Counted from the first letter of the stretch, positions 1 to 6,365 are shown. The stretch: DNA of 6,744 bases from Candidatus Omnitrophota bacterium (GCA_026387115.1 JAPLMI010000093.1:1-6744), one strand, 5' to 3'. The notes: generated by a model from the sequence alone, not told the origin. Translations and numbers: made by a program.

Positions 1-2058
1 AGGCCCTTTCGGCGCGGAGCCGCTATTTTTAATACCTGCGAATAGGCCCTTGAGCCTCTCAAATATCTTATCGGGCTCAACATCTCCGGAAACCGATATT
101 ACAACGCTCTCCGGCGTAAAGCATCTTTTGTAAAAATTGACGACGTCTTCCCTTTTAATAGATTTGACCGATCCATCTTCTCCCAGGATTCGAAGGCCGT
201 ATGGCGAAAGCGCGAACAGTTCTTTCCTCATCCGGTTAAATCCCATATCGAAGATGTCGTCATTATCCCGTTTTATCATCGCCAGCGCGATCGACTTCTC
301 CTTTTCCAGCTGGGCTTCGGGGAATGCCGGGCTAGTTAAAATATCTTTTAAGAGAATGAGCGCCGTTTCGATGTCAGGCTTCAGTATCTCTATGTTGACG
401 CCGAAACCGTCGAAGCCGCTGAAGGCGTTGATGTTACCGCCCAGCCTTTCGATCGCGCCGGTGATATCGCCCTCTTTTCTTGTCGCGGTGCCTTTCAGAA
501 GCAGTCTCGCGGTCAGGTTTGATATTCCATTATCGGACGTGGTCTCGCCGGCGATCCCGCCGGATATCACAGCGGTTATTGAAGCCGTGGGCATCAAATC
601 ATTCTTCCTGACCAGTATACGCAGGCCGTTTGCCAGAGTCTCTTTTTTTACTTCATATTCCTGCGGTTTAGGCTCGAGCGCCGCAGGCGATGACGGCATC
701 CTATAACCTTTCGGCAGGAGCATGGCTATGCTTGAATTCTCTTTTCTTAGATAGGCGGAGGCAGCCCTCCCCACATCTTCCTTAGTTACTTTTTGGACGC
801 TATCCACATATCGTGCGCCGAATGCGTATGAGCCTGTGAGTATATAGTCGGTGGAAAGGTTGTCCGCTTCATCCTCGATATTCTCGCGCGAAAATATATA
901 ATCGGCTATGACCATGCGCTTTGCCGTTTCAAGTTCGTCGTCGTCGATTTTGCCGTCTTTCAGCTTTGCGATCTCCTCGTTGATCGCAATTCTTGCTTCT
1001 TCAAGCTTCTCCTTGTCCAGGATGGCCGTTATCACAAAAAGGCCCGGATCCCTCGGCGTGTAATTCCAGCAGGCGATCGAATGGACGAGGCGTTTTGTTT
1101 TTAGAAGCGTTCTGTTCAGTCTCGAATTATCCCCTTTTCCGAGAATCATCGCCAAGACATCCATGCTGAAGAGGTCCTTGTCAAAAAGGCTTGTCGAATG
1201 GAAGGCGATCGCCAGATAAGCGAGATTTGTCTCGAACTCCTTTTCAGCGGACCTTTCGGCTATCTGCCGGGGCTCGGCCGGGGTAGGGCCGACAATGCCA
1301 TAGCGCGGTTGGCAGAGATCCGCAAATATTCCGGCGGCCGTATCTATGGCCTCCGGCGCCGCCATTCCTCCCACTATCGATATGACGATATTGTTCGGCG
1401 CGTACATATCCTTATAATATTTTACGGCATCTTCCCGGGTAAGGCGCCTGAAAACGGTTTCATAGCCTATGGGAGGATATCTGTATGGGTGGCGCATATA
1501 AGCGGTTTCGTTCAAAAGCCTCATGATCTGGGCATCGGGGTCGTCCATGTTCATGCGCATTTCATTCAGGATAACTTCTTTTTCCTTTTCGAATTCCTTA
1601 CTATCGAAACTCGCCCCTGTTAGCATGTCTTTCAGGAGGATGAGCCCTGTCCCGAGATATTCGGACGGCAATGTCACATGGTAGTCGGTAAGATCCTGTG
1701 ACACAGAACCGTTAATCACGCCTCCGTATGATTTAATCTCTTTCTCGATGTCGCCGGGTTTTCTCGCCTGTGTTCCTTTGAAGAGCATGTGCTCTACGAG
1801 GTGGGAAATTCCGGTGCCGGGATATTCTGTCCCCACACCCGGCCCGGCCATGACCTTGACGTCGATCGCGACGAGATCGCGCCCCGGACCGGCTTTGGCT
1901 AAAATGACGAGGCCGTTATCTAAGATCTTCTTAGAAACGGCCTCTTTGGGAAGCTCTATTCTATCTTTCGCCGGATCAGGCTCGCTCGAAACAGTGCCGG
2001 AATGGAGCGTCCCTGACAGACATAGGAGTACTAAAAAAAATACCGCCTTCTTTAAAAT
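1..2058 (-). CDS. Tandem-domain M16 family zinc metallopeptidase (partial, C-terminus beyond window)
   Basis: The reading frame is open from 2058 to the window edge: 686 codons, with perhaps 200 residues missing. Residues 2-20 form a basic start plus hydrophobic core typical of a signal peptide, so the enzyme is probably periplasmic or envelope-bound. The first M16 half carries the inverted zinc motif H86-L-V-E89-H90. The distal pair E159 and E166 (FEKEKEVILNE) lies 76 residues after H90 for E166, as in mitochondrial processing peptidase beta. The HPYRYPPIG segment and YYKDMYAPNNIVISIVGG (about 190-225) are also family-typical. A second M16 half begins near residue 470; its motif position reads N514-L-T-A-R518, so it is a non-catalytic partner half, as expected of clamshell M16 proteins. 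The start is odd: the frame has a TAA just upstream and no ATG, GTG or TTG before the signal sequence. ATT at 2058, 8 nt after a GGGG, is the best choice. It overlaps the end of rpsU by 7 nt. Confidence 0.93.
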   Translation of the reverse strand, partial: MLKKAVFFLVLLCLSGTLHSGTVSSEPDPAKDRIELPKEAVSKKILDNGLVILAKAGPGRDLVAIDVKVMAGPGVGTEYPGTGISHLVEHMLFKGTQARKPGDIEKEIKSYGGVINGSVSQDLTDYHVTLPSEYLGTGLILLKDMLTGASFDSKEFEKEKEVILNEMRMNMDDPDAQIMRLLNETAYMRHPYRYPPIGYETVFRRLTREDAVKYYKDMYAPNNIVISIVGGMAAPEAIDTAAGIFADLCQPRYGIVGPTPAEPRQIAERSAEKEFETNLAYLAIAFHSTSLFDKDLFSMDVLAMILGKGDNSRLNRTLLKTKRLVHSIACWNYTPRDPGLFVITAILDKEKLEEARIAINEEIAKLKDGKIDDDELETAKRMVIADYIFSRENIEDEADNLSTDYILTGSYAFGARYVDSVQKVTKEDVGRAASAYLRKENSSIAMLLPKGYRMPSSPAALEPKPQEYEVKKETLANGLRILVRKNDLMPTASITAVISGGIAGETTSDNGISNLTARLLLKGTATRKEGDITGAIERLGGNINAFSGFDGFGVNIEILKPDIETALILLKDILTSPAFPEAQLEKEKSIALAMIKRDNDDIFDMGFNRMRKELFALSPYGLRILGEDGSVKSIKREDVVNFYKRCFTPESVVISVSGDVEPDKIFERLKGLFAGIKNSGSAPKGP

Positions 2059-2222
2059 TTCTTATACCCCATTTTTCTTTTACGGCGTTTTCTTTCGCTG
2101 GGTTTCTCGTAATGCTTTCTCGCCTTGAGCGTCTTCAGGATCCCTTCGATCTCTATCTTTTTCTTGAAACGTCTTAGCGCCTTTTCCAGAGGTTCGTTCT
2201 CGCCGACGTTGACCTTAGGCAT
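2052..2222 (-). CDS. rpsU: 30S ribosomal protein bS21
   Basis: A 56-codon gene starts at ATG 2222 after an AGGGGTGAT Shine-Dalgarno. The product begins MPKVNVGENEPLEKALRRFK and ends SERKRRKRKMGYKKF, the hallmark of S21. It has an acidic/hydrophobic N-terminal helix, the KARKHYEKPSERKRR linker and a very basic C-terminus that binds 16S rRNA. S21 sits near the anti-Shine-Dalgarno end of 16S rRNA and helps translation initiation. The length is slightly below the 58-70 residues usual for the family. It lies 39 nt downstream of the NYN gene, and its last codons overlap the start region of the M16 peptidase in another frame, so translation of the two is probably coupled. Identification rests on direct reading of the protein and is secure. 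Confidence 0.95.
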   Translation of the reverse strand: MPKVNVGENEPLEKALRRFKKKIEIEGILKTLKARKHYEKPSERKRRKRKMGYKKF

Positions 2223-2261
2223 TTTAATATCACCCCTTCGAAATTTGATTTTGTTCCTATT

Positions 2262-2672
2262 TTACCCGCGAAATGCCTTCGTGTCAAGGCTTAACTTAAG
2301 TTTTGACCAAAAGGTCTCCGATTTTATCGGTGTTGCGTAAGCGCTTTTGGCGTAATAATATACATCGTTATCCGATGTTACGACGCGTATATTGCGCCTT
2401 TGCCTCTCGGGCGTCGCATCGACATACTTTTTTATGTAGATGTCGGCGTTTTTTGAGGCGACGACGCGCAACTTCTGATTATTTTTGAAGCCGAGCCCCA
2501 GGTGGCCGCTCGAGCTGTCGAAGACGACGACTATGGGATCGCTGTGCGTCTCCTGAAAACGCGAAAGATACGCCAATAGCGACTCCGCGGAGTCGAGCGC
2601 TTCCCCGTCGTCATCGCTGATACCGGAGGCCTCGCATCTTATCAGATTCCAACCGTCGACGATTATAGGCAT
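2262..2672 (-). CDS. YacP-like NYN domain protein (putative ribonuclease)
   Basis: A 136-residue protein whose start is fixed by ATG 2672 with an AAGGG Shine-Dalgarno that overlaps the stop codon of the upstream gene. It opens with MPIIVDGWNLI (D6, N9), the first acidic strand of NYN/PIN-like nucleases. VVVFD (D52), SKNADIYIKKYV (D77) and VVTSDND (D101) follow, matching the order seen in YacP/Rae1-type NYN proteins, where T-x-x-x-A-D-x-x-I and V-T-S-D motifs recur. The family is predicted or shown to cut RNA; B. subtilis Rae1 cleaves mRNA on the ribosome. This protein is shorter than the roughly 170 residues of Rae1, and the acidic residue commonly after AD is replaced by I78. Placement directly before rpsU is compatible with a ribosome-linked RNase, but that is inference. 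Its substrate cannot be read from the sequence. Confidence 0.85.
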   Translation of the reverse strand: MPIIVDGWNLIRCEASGISDDDGEALDSAESLLAYLSRFQETHSDPIVVVFDSSSGHLGLGFKNNQKLRVVASKNADIYIKKYVDATPERQRRNIRVVTSDNDVYYYAKSAYATPIKSETFWSKLKLSLDTKAFRG

Positions 2673-2679
2673 TTTTCCC

Positions 2680-2931
2680 TTATTGGTTCAACTCGTTCTG
2701 CAGGCTCTGGATATGCGCCTTGAGCGTGTTGTATAACCCGACCGAGGCGTTGATCGTCCATATCGTAAGCAATATCACTAGCATCGTTATGACGACCTTC
2801 AGCCATTTCTTAAAAGCCGGGCTCATCCATACAAGAGGGATCGCGAGCGGTCCGGCCGCGAGTATCGCGATCACCACCCAGACCGGCCTCAAGTACCACT
2901 TCATCTTCGTCTTCTCAATATTTGCTTCCAT
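2680..2931 (-). CDS. Small two-helix membrane protein, function unknown
   Basis: An 83-residue protein starting at ATG 2931 behind AGGAG and AAGG (9 and 5 nt spacing), a convincing ribosome binding site. It shows a short charged N-terminus, a first membrane helix around residues 15-36 (VWVVIAILAAGPLAIPLVW), a loop with PAFKKWLK, a second helix at 44-63, and an amphipathic tail (66-83) ending in QSLQNELNQ that could form a short coiled coil. I do not recognise the family. The gene is the first of the rpsU operon and its stop lies 7 nt before the NYN start, whose Shine-Dalgarno overlaps it, so the two are co-translated. It could anchor the NYN protein or ribosomes at the membrane, but nothing in the sequence proves this. 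Confidence 0.8.
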   Translation of the reverse strand: MEANIEKTKMKWYLRPVWVVIAILAAGPLAIPLVWMSPAFKKWLKVVITMLVILLTIWTINASVGLYNTLKAHIQSLQNELNQ

Positions 2932-2950
2932 ATCAGCCTTCTCCTAAAAT
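2922..2950 (+). promoter_or_regulatory. Possible promoter for the structured element
   Basis: TTGCTT (2922-2927) and TAAAAT (2945-2950) are separated by 17 nt. The -10 matches the sigma-70 consensus at 5 of 6 positions, the -35 at only 3 of 6. Transcription would begin near 2957, a few bases before the outermost paired base of the structured element at 2962. The -35 lies inside the start of the minus-strand membrane-protein gene. This is a weak call. Confidence 0.25.
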
Positions 2951-2961
2951 TCGCACTACCA

Positions 2962-3204
2962 GTTAACTAAATTTTACGGGTCCTGCCGCTCCCTCGGCTT
3001 TTCTTTCTAGGGCTCGCACGGGGTTCACTATCGGGTAGTGTTATATACGGTGTGTCTGTATGCCCGCCAGGATTGCCTGCAAAAGGAGTAGTGTAACCGG
3101 GGCGCGGGCTTACTACTATGCAATCCTAAACGGCGGGCACCCCCATCCCATGCTCGCCCATACGCGAAAAGCCTCAGGAGCGTCACCCGTAAAATTTCTC
3201 TAAC
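2962..3204 (+). ncRNA. Highly structured 243-bp element, candidate non-coding RNA or MITE-like repeat
   Basis: No open frame is convincing here, but the sequence folds on itself almost end to end. Paired arms, outside to inside, are: 2962-2965 with 3201-3204; 2969-2981 with 3185-3197 (13 perfect bp, AAATTTTACGGGT); 2988-2992 with 3177-3181; 2996-3003 with 3166-3173 (8 bp); 3010-3013 with 3156-3159; 3016-3018 with 3151-3153; 3020-3022 with 3147-3149; 3062-3068 with 3132-3138; 3069-3076 with 3120-3127; and 3087-3093 with 3111-3117. Two side hairpins sit on the 5' side: 3026-3040 (CACTA/TAGTG) and 3045-3061 (ATACGG/CTGTAT). The plus strand is chosen only weakly: a possible promoter at 2922-2950 would start RNA near 2957, and a T7 run follows at 3221-3227. 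The alternatives are a leader of the minus-strand rpsU operon or a small transposon remnant with terminal inverted repeats. I found no signature of tmRNA, RNase P or SRP RNA. Confidence 0.4.
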
Positions 3205-3221
3205 CCGCTCTTCCCAAGCAT

Positions 3222-3325
3222 TTTTTTCGTCTTATTACCGCAGGCGGAACTTTTGTGGTCCGCCTGGAGCGACTGTTAAAAAATTTTGATACATTAGTAA
3301 ACGCCTATCGCTGAAGACGAAAAAA
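3222..3325. repeat. Nested inverted repeat with internal hairpin
   Basis: A perfect 12-bp inverted repeat, TTTTTTCGTCTT at 3222-3233 and AAGACGAAAAAA at 3314-3325, encloses an 8-bp hairpin (CAGGCGGA 3241-3248, TCCGCCTG 3259-3266, 10-nt loop). It begins 11 nt downstream of the stop of the AsmA-like gene and ends 17 nt from the larger structured element. It could act as a bidirectional transcript end or RNA-stability element, but the GC hairpin is not directly followed by a T run on either strand, so it is not a canonical intrinsic terminator. Confidence 0.45.
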
Positions 3326-3336
3326 TTTCTGCCTCC

Positions 3337-4116
3337 TTACTTCCCGAACGGATTTTTGAAGACGCCCTGAAGCTGCTCGGCCGTCTTTCCGACTGCTCTT
3401 ATGGATTCCTTCGCCGTGCTGGCCGCGCGGCTGGCGGTTTCTCTGGCCGCTCGGAGCGTATCGGATACCGTCGACTGCAGCCCTTTCAGGTCGAAATTCG
3501 CAAGGCCCGATATCGATGTATTCGTAAGCGCCCTGACGACTATCAACCCCACAAGCGCGTACGGATTGTCTATATTCGTATATTTCTCATCGATATTTAT
3601 ACTGAACTCCCTTACGTCCGGCGCGCCGCCTCTGGAGTAATCTTTGTATACGGCCTTGCCTATCTTTAGATGGAGGTTATCTATTTTAATAGCCGGGGCC
3701 TTGCCCTGTTTGCCCGAGGGTTGGCCTCCTCCCTTTCCGGCTTTAACCACATTCAGGGAATTGAGGTTGAGCTCTCCCTTTTCGTTCTTGACCACTACGA
3801 GTTCCTTCATATCCAGGCGGATTTCTTTCAGGTGGACGACCCCTTTGAATATCGCGGGTAGATCGTAATCGACGTAGATCCGTGGCATATCCAGCATGAC
3901 CTTGTCTTTAAAACCCTTCGGATTATAAAGCTTCAGTCCGCCGATATTGACCACTTGCCTGATTATGCCGGCATTAAAATTGTTTATTCTGAGCTTTAGT
4001 CCCGTGACAAACTGAACGCCGTTTTCCACGGAGACCTTTACCGCTAAATCCTTGACAACCGACAGCGCGAAAAACACAACCACTACCCCCGCAGAAATCA
4101 GAAGCGCTTTTTTCAT
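3337..4116 (-). CDS. AsmA-like envelope protein
   Basis: A 259-residue protein. Residues 4-22 form one N-terminal membrane helix or signal anchor (ALLISAGVVVVFFALSVV). Residues 30-125 resemble the AsmA N-terminal region: repeated beta strands with I-x-G-L-x-L-x-N-P (58-67, IGGLKLYNPKG), then MPRIYVDYDL, HLKEIRLDMKELVVVKNEKGELNLNSL. This strand pattern is shared with AsmA/DUF748 proteins, which form lipid-binding grooves in the periplasm of diderm bacteria. After a Gly/Lys-rich linker (126-139) comes a second strand group (142-178). The tail (214-252) is an alanine-rich amphipathic helix, RAARETASRAASTAKESIRA. It is much shorter than E. coli AsmA (about 600 residues). Its ATG shares one base with the lemA stop (TAATG), with GGAGG 8 nt upstream inside lemA, so translation is coupled. 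A role in envelope lipid handling is family-based inference. Confidence 0.75.
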   Translation of the reverse strand: MKKALLISAGVVVVFFALSVVKDLAVKVSVENGVQFVTGLKLRINNFNAGIIRQVVNIGGLKLYNPKGFKDKVMLDMPRIYVDYDLPAIFKGVVHLKEIRLDMKELVVVKNEKGELNLNSLNVVKAGKGGGQPSGKQGKAPAIKIDNLHLKIGKAVYKDYSRGGAPDVREFSINIDEKYTNIDNPYALVGLIVVRALTNTSISGLANFDLKGLQSTVSDTLRAARETASRAASTAKESIRAVGKTAEQLQGVFKNPFGK

Positions 4117-4673
4117 TAGAACTTTACCTCCGGCGCTTTGGCGGCTCTCTCCTCCGCCTTGAAATATTCTGTCGCGGGCCTGTAGCCGAACATTCCGGCG
4201 ACGATATTGCCCGGAAATCGTCTTACGGTTATATTATAATCCTTTACGGCTTCATTGTAGCGCATTCTTTCTACCGCGATACGGTTCTCCGTACCTGATA
4301 GCTCGTCCATGAGTTTAAGGAACGTCTGGTCCGCCTTAAGCTGCGGATAATTCTCTACCACCAACAGCAACCTTGCTATCGCGGAATCCATCGCGGAAGC
4401 GGCCTTGACCTTATCATCCAGTGTAGCCGCGCCGGTCCACGCCGAACGCGCTTTAGTCACATCTTCAAAGACTGTTTTTTCGTGCGCCGCGTAACCCTTA
4501 ACAGAGTTAACGAGATTCGGGATCAGGTCCAATCGCCTCTGTAGCTGGCTCTCGACCTGCGCCCATTTCGCGGTGATCGTCTCATGCTTTGTGACGATGC
4601 CGTTATAGAGCGACACCGTTGCTATGCCGATCACGATCAATACTATTACCAACCCTATCAAAAATCCTTTCAT
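4116..4673 (-). CDS. lemA: LemA family protein
   Basis: A 185-residue protein with a strong GGAGGTG ribosome site before ATG 4673. An N-terminal membrane helix (about 4-24) is followed by the all-helical LemA domain. Diagnostic stretches are WAQVESQLQRRLDLIPNLV (37-55), VKGYAAHEKTVFEDVTKAR (58-76), NYPQLKADQTFLKLMDELSGTENRI (108-132), RMRYNEAVKDYN and the closing PATEYFKAEERAAKAPEVKF. Length and motifs are normal for the family, so the gene looks intact. LemA proteins are membrane-anchored helical bundles of poorly defined function, often encoded beside TPM-domain proteins as here (31 nt downstream of the TPM gene). The TAATG overlap with the AsmA-like gene ties the three into one envelope module. 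Identification is secure; biochemical role is not known. Confidence 0.95.
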   Translation of the reverse strand: MKGFLIGLVIVLIVIGIATVSLYNGIVTKHETITAKWAQVESQLQRRLDLIPNLVNSVKGYAAHEKTVFEDVTKARSAWTGAATLDDKVKAASAMDSAIARLLLVVENYPQLKADQTFLKLMDELSGTENRIAVERMRYNEAVKDYNITVRRFPGNIVAGMFGYRPATEYFKAEERAAKAPEVKF

Positions 4674-4704
4674 AACACACCTCCAAATTTTGGACTACCT
4701 TATT

Positions 4705-5601
4705 TTAAAATCCCCCTCCCCCGCCTCCGCCGCCACCACCCCCGCCTCCGCCGCCAACTCCTCCGCCTCCGAAACCGCCGCCTCCCCAGCCGCCGCCACC
4801 GCTGGACCCGTCTCCGGCATAAGTAAAAAAACTGCGGCGTTTACTTCGCGGAAGACGATGCCACCCGGAGAAACGCGCCAGTAAGATTATAATATAGAGA
4901 ATGATGAGAAAACCGGTTAAGGCGGCGCCGAAAAAATAAAAAATAATAAGGCAAAAAATCAGTGTTAAAGGCAGACTGATAAAAAAGGGGGCCAAGGCGG
5001 CAGCGAATATGAAAAATAAAAAAATGTTTCCGAATAGATCTCTCTTTCTACCTCCGGAAGAACCGCCTGAAGGCCTTACATTGACTCCGCTTAAACTATC
5101 GAGCGTCACCCCGGCATCTTTCGCGATCGTAGAGGCGATGATCACCACACCGCCATACAGCCCTTTTCCATAATCGCCCGCCTTGAAACTCGGCGCCATG
5201 TAATTACGGCCTATCTCGCCGCACCGTCCGTCCGGTAATATTCCCTCGACGCCGTAGCCCGTCTCGATCCGCCAACGCCTCTCTTTGATCGCGAGGAGGA
5301 CCAGGACGCCGTTATCCTTTCCCCTCTTGCCCGGCTTCCAACTGTCAAAGAGCAGCCGCGCGTAACCTAATTCATCATACGGCGCGATCGATTGTATTGT
5401 AACTACAAAAATTTCGGCCGTCGTCTTCTCTCTCAGCTCCTCGATAAGCGCGGTTAGTCTATCGCGATATTCCTGCGAAACAACGCCGGCATAATCGTTC
5501 ACCCAACCGCCGGGCTTCGGCGCCTCTTCGGCGCACAGGCAAAGCGGGCAATAGACCGCTTGCCAGAGAAATATTAACGGCAATACTCTCTTCAGTATCA
5601 T
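4705..5601 (-). CDS. TPM-domain (YgcG-type) membrane protein with poly-glycine tail
   Basis: A 298-residue protein with a signal peptide (about 1-24; basic start, hydrophobic core, Cys-rich end LCLCAEE), then a TPM domain (about 33-162). The domain shows WVNDYAGVVS, TAEIFVVTIQS, GKDNGVLVLLA (DNG at 96-98), RRWRIETGYGVEGILPD (109-124) and IGRNYMAPSFKAGDYGKGL, all typical of the family. Two or three hydrophobic segments (190-243) anchor it in the membrane, and a basic stretch (249-256) suggests a cytoplasmic turn. The tail (268-298) is nearly all glycine with single W, F and V, ending in 15 glycines and F. Such Gly-rich ends are frequent in this family. TPM domains are linked to acid phosphatase activity in plants and to photosystem II repair; the bacterial role is unclear. 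ATG 5601 lies 3 nt after the preceding stop with no clear Shine-Dalgarno, so it probably depends on coupled translation. Confidence 0.92.
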   Translation of the reverse strand: MILKRVLPLIFLWQAVYCPLCLCAEEAPKPGGWVNDYAGVVSQEYRDRLTALIEELREKTTAEIFVVTIQSIAPYDELGYARLLFDSWKPGKRGKDNGVLVLLAIKERRWRIETGYGVEGILPDGRCGEIGRNYMAPSFKAGDYGKGLYGGVVIIASTIAKDAGVTLDSLSGVNVRPSGGSSGGRKRDLFGNIFLFFIFAAALAPFFISLPLTLIFCLIIFYFFGAALTGFLIILYIIILLARFSGWHRLPRSKRRSFFTYAGDGSSGGGGWGGGGFGGGGVGGGGGGGGGGGGGGGF

Positions 5602-5604
5602 ATG

Positions 5605-6330
5605 CTACATTCTATCGATTGCTTCGGCCATCTTTTCCATGTCCCTGACGATATCGACAAAAAGACCGTCGACCTCTTTTGACGTCAGCTTCAGTTTTCC
5701 ACTCCTTGCGTCCAATACCTTCTTAAATGCCGCCATGCCGACTCCGAATTCTTCCGCGGCTGAGGCAGCCACCCTCTCTTTCGAGTAGATGAGCACGCGC
5801 CCCTTCAGCCTTAACGCATTTCTCAATAAGTGAAGGACGGATGAAGTGAATTTGAACAATAATTTTCTTCTGTCGGAAGCGCTTCTAAGGTCAAGATACA
5901 CGGTCTTTATGCTTATAAGCTTCGACTTCAATTCCTGTTCGCATTGGAACCTCAGGTTCTTTTCATCGACCCTCACGTCCCTTAAAACATCTTTGCCATA
6001 TAGGACGATATTATTCTCTTTCATATCCAGAAATTCCAGCGGAAAGACATCAGTTGAGCTGGCGATATATTTTTCGGTGAAGAAAACCGGCCTTATGATA
6101 CCGAACCTGCGCTTATTGACTAGCCGCTTGGCCCTGGCTATGTTGGCAAGACCCGCGTCATCAAGAACTACGGCGATATTTACATTCGAATTCGCGCTTG
6201 AGTATTCGCCGCTTGCGGCGCTGCCGTAGAGTATGACGGAGACAAGCCCATCGCCGTAAATATTTTTTAGCCCTTTTACGAAATCGTCAAGCATGCCGTG
6301 TACTTTTTTCGGTAAATCGGATAGTCCCAT
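5605..6330 (-). CDS. Nucleotidyltransferase-fold protein with both DxD aspartates replaced by Asn
   Basis: ATG 6330 is chosen because AAGGAG sits 6-7 nt upstream. An in-frame TTG at 6351 would lie upstream of that ribosome site and is not needed. The resulting product has 241 residues. Residues 30-57 (VSVILYGSAASGEYSSANSNVNIAV in part) match the Pol-beta nucleotidyltransferase core: strand, LYGS with G36-S37, then the strand that normally carries D-x-D. Here it reads N49-V-N51, so both metal ligands are lost. The middle (PVFFTEKYIASSTDVFPLEFLDMKENNIVLYGKDVL, in parts) follows minimal nucleotidyltransferases, where a LYG-D segment is common. The C-terminal half (about 130-241) is helical and charged and may be a HEPN-like or substrate-binding bundle. 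The protein is probably catalytically dead or altered. It heads the TPM-lemA-AsmA operon, with its own promoter at 6366-6394. Confidence 0.8.
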   Translation of the reverse strand: MGLSDLPKKVHGMLDDFVKGLKNIYGDGLVSVILYGSAASGEYSSANSNVNIAVVLDDAGLANIARAKRLVNKRRFGIIRPVFFTEKYIASSTDVFPLEFLDMKENNIVLYGKDVLRDVRVDEKNLRFQCEQELKSKLISIKTVYLDLRSASDRRKLLFKFTSSVLHLLRNALRLKGRVLIYSKERVAASAAEEFGVGMAAFKKVLDARSGKLKLTSKEVDGLFVDIVRDMEKMAEAIDRM

Positions 6331-6365
6331 ATTTTTCTCCTTATGGTTCAAGTCGTCATGATATG

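Noticed and set aside
137..706. Plus-strand open frame of 189 codons
   Set aside because: It lies antisense within the M16 peptidase, whose own frame is unbroken and carries clear motifs; the plus-strand product is Ser/Pro-rich and resembles nothing.
2046..2066. A -1 frameshift fusing S21 to the M16 peptidase
   Set aside because: The peptidase frame is -1 relative to rpsU, but the local GAAATTT is not a proper slippery heptamer, and a fusion would bury the signal peptide.
1198..2128. Plus-strand open frames opposite the M16 N-terminus and rpsU
   Set aside because: They are shadows of the minus-strand peptidase and S21 genes; no ribosome site or recognisable domain.
2962..3204. tmRNA, RNase P RNA, SRP RNA or 6S RNA
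   Set aside because: No tRNA-like ends or T-loop, no RNase P core motifs, no SRP GGAA-loop domain. A long irregular stem is only broadly like 6S RNA, with no sequence match I can point to.
3241..3266. GC-rich hairpin as an intrinsic terminator
   Set aside because: Neither strand has a T run directly after the stem.
4584..4884. Plus-strand Pro/Ala/Arg-rich open frames
   Set aside because: They are the complement of the glycine-rich tail of the TPM protein and of the start of lemA.
6331..6351. TTG at 6351 as start of the nucleotidyltransferase-like gene
   Set aside because: AAGGAG lies between this TTG and ATG 6330 at ideal distance from the ATG, and the predicted transcript would start only about 8 nt before the TTG.
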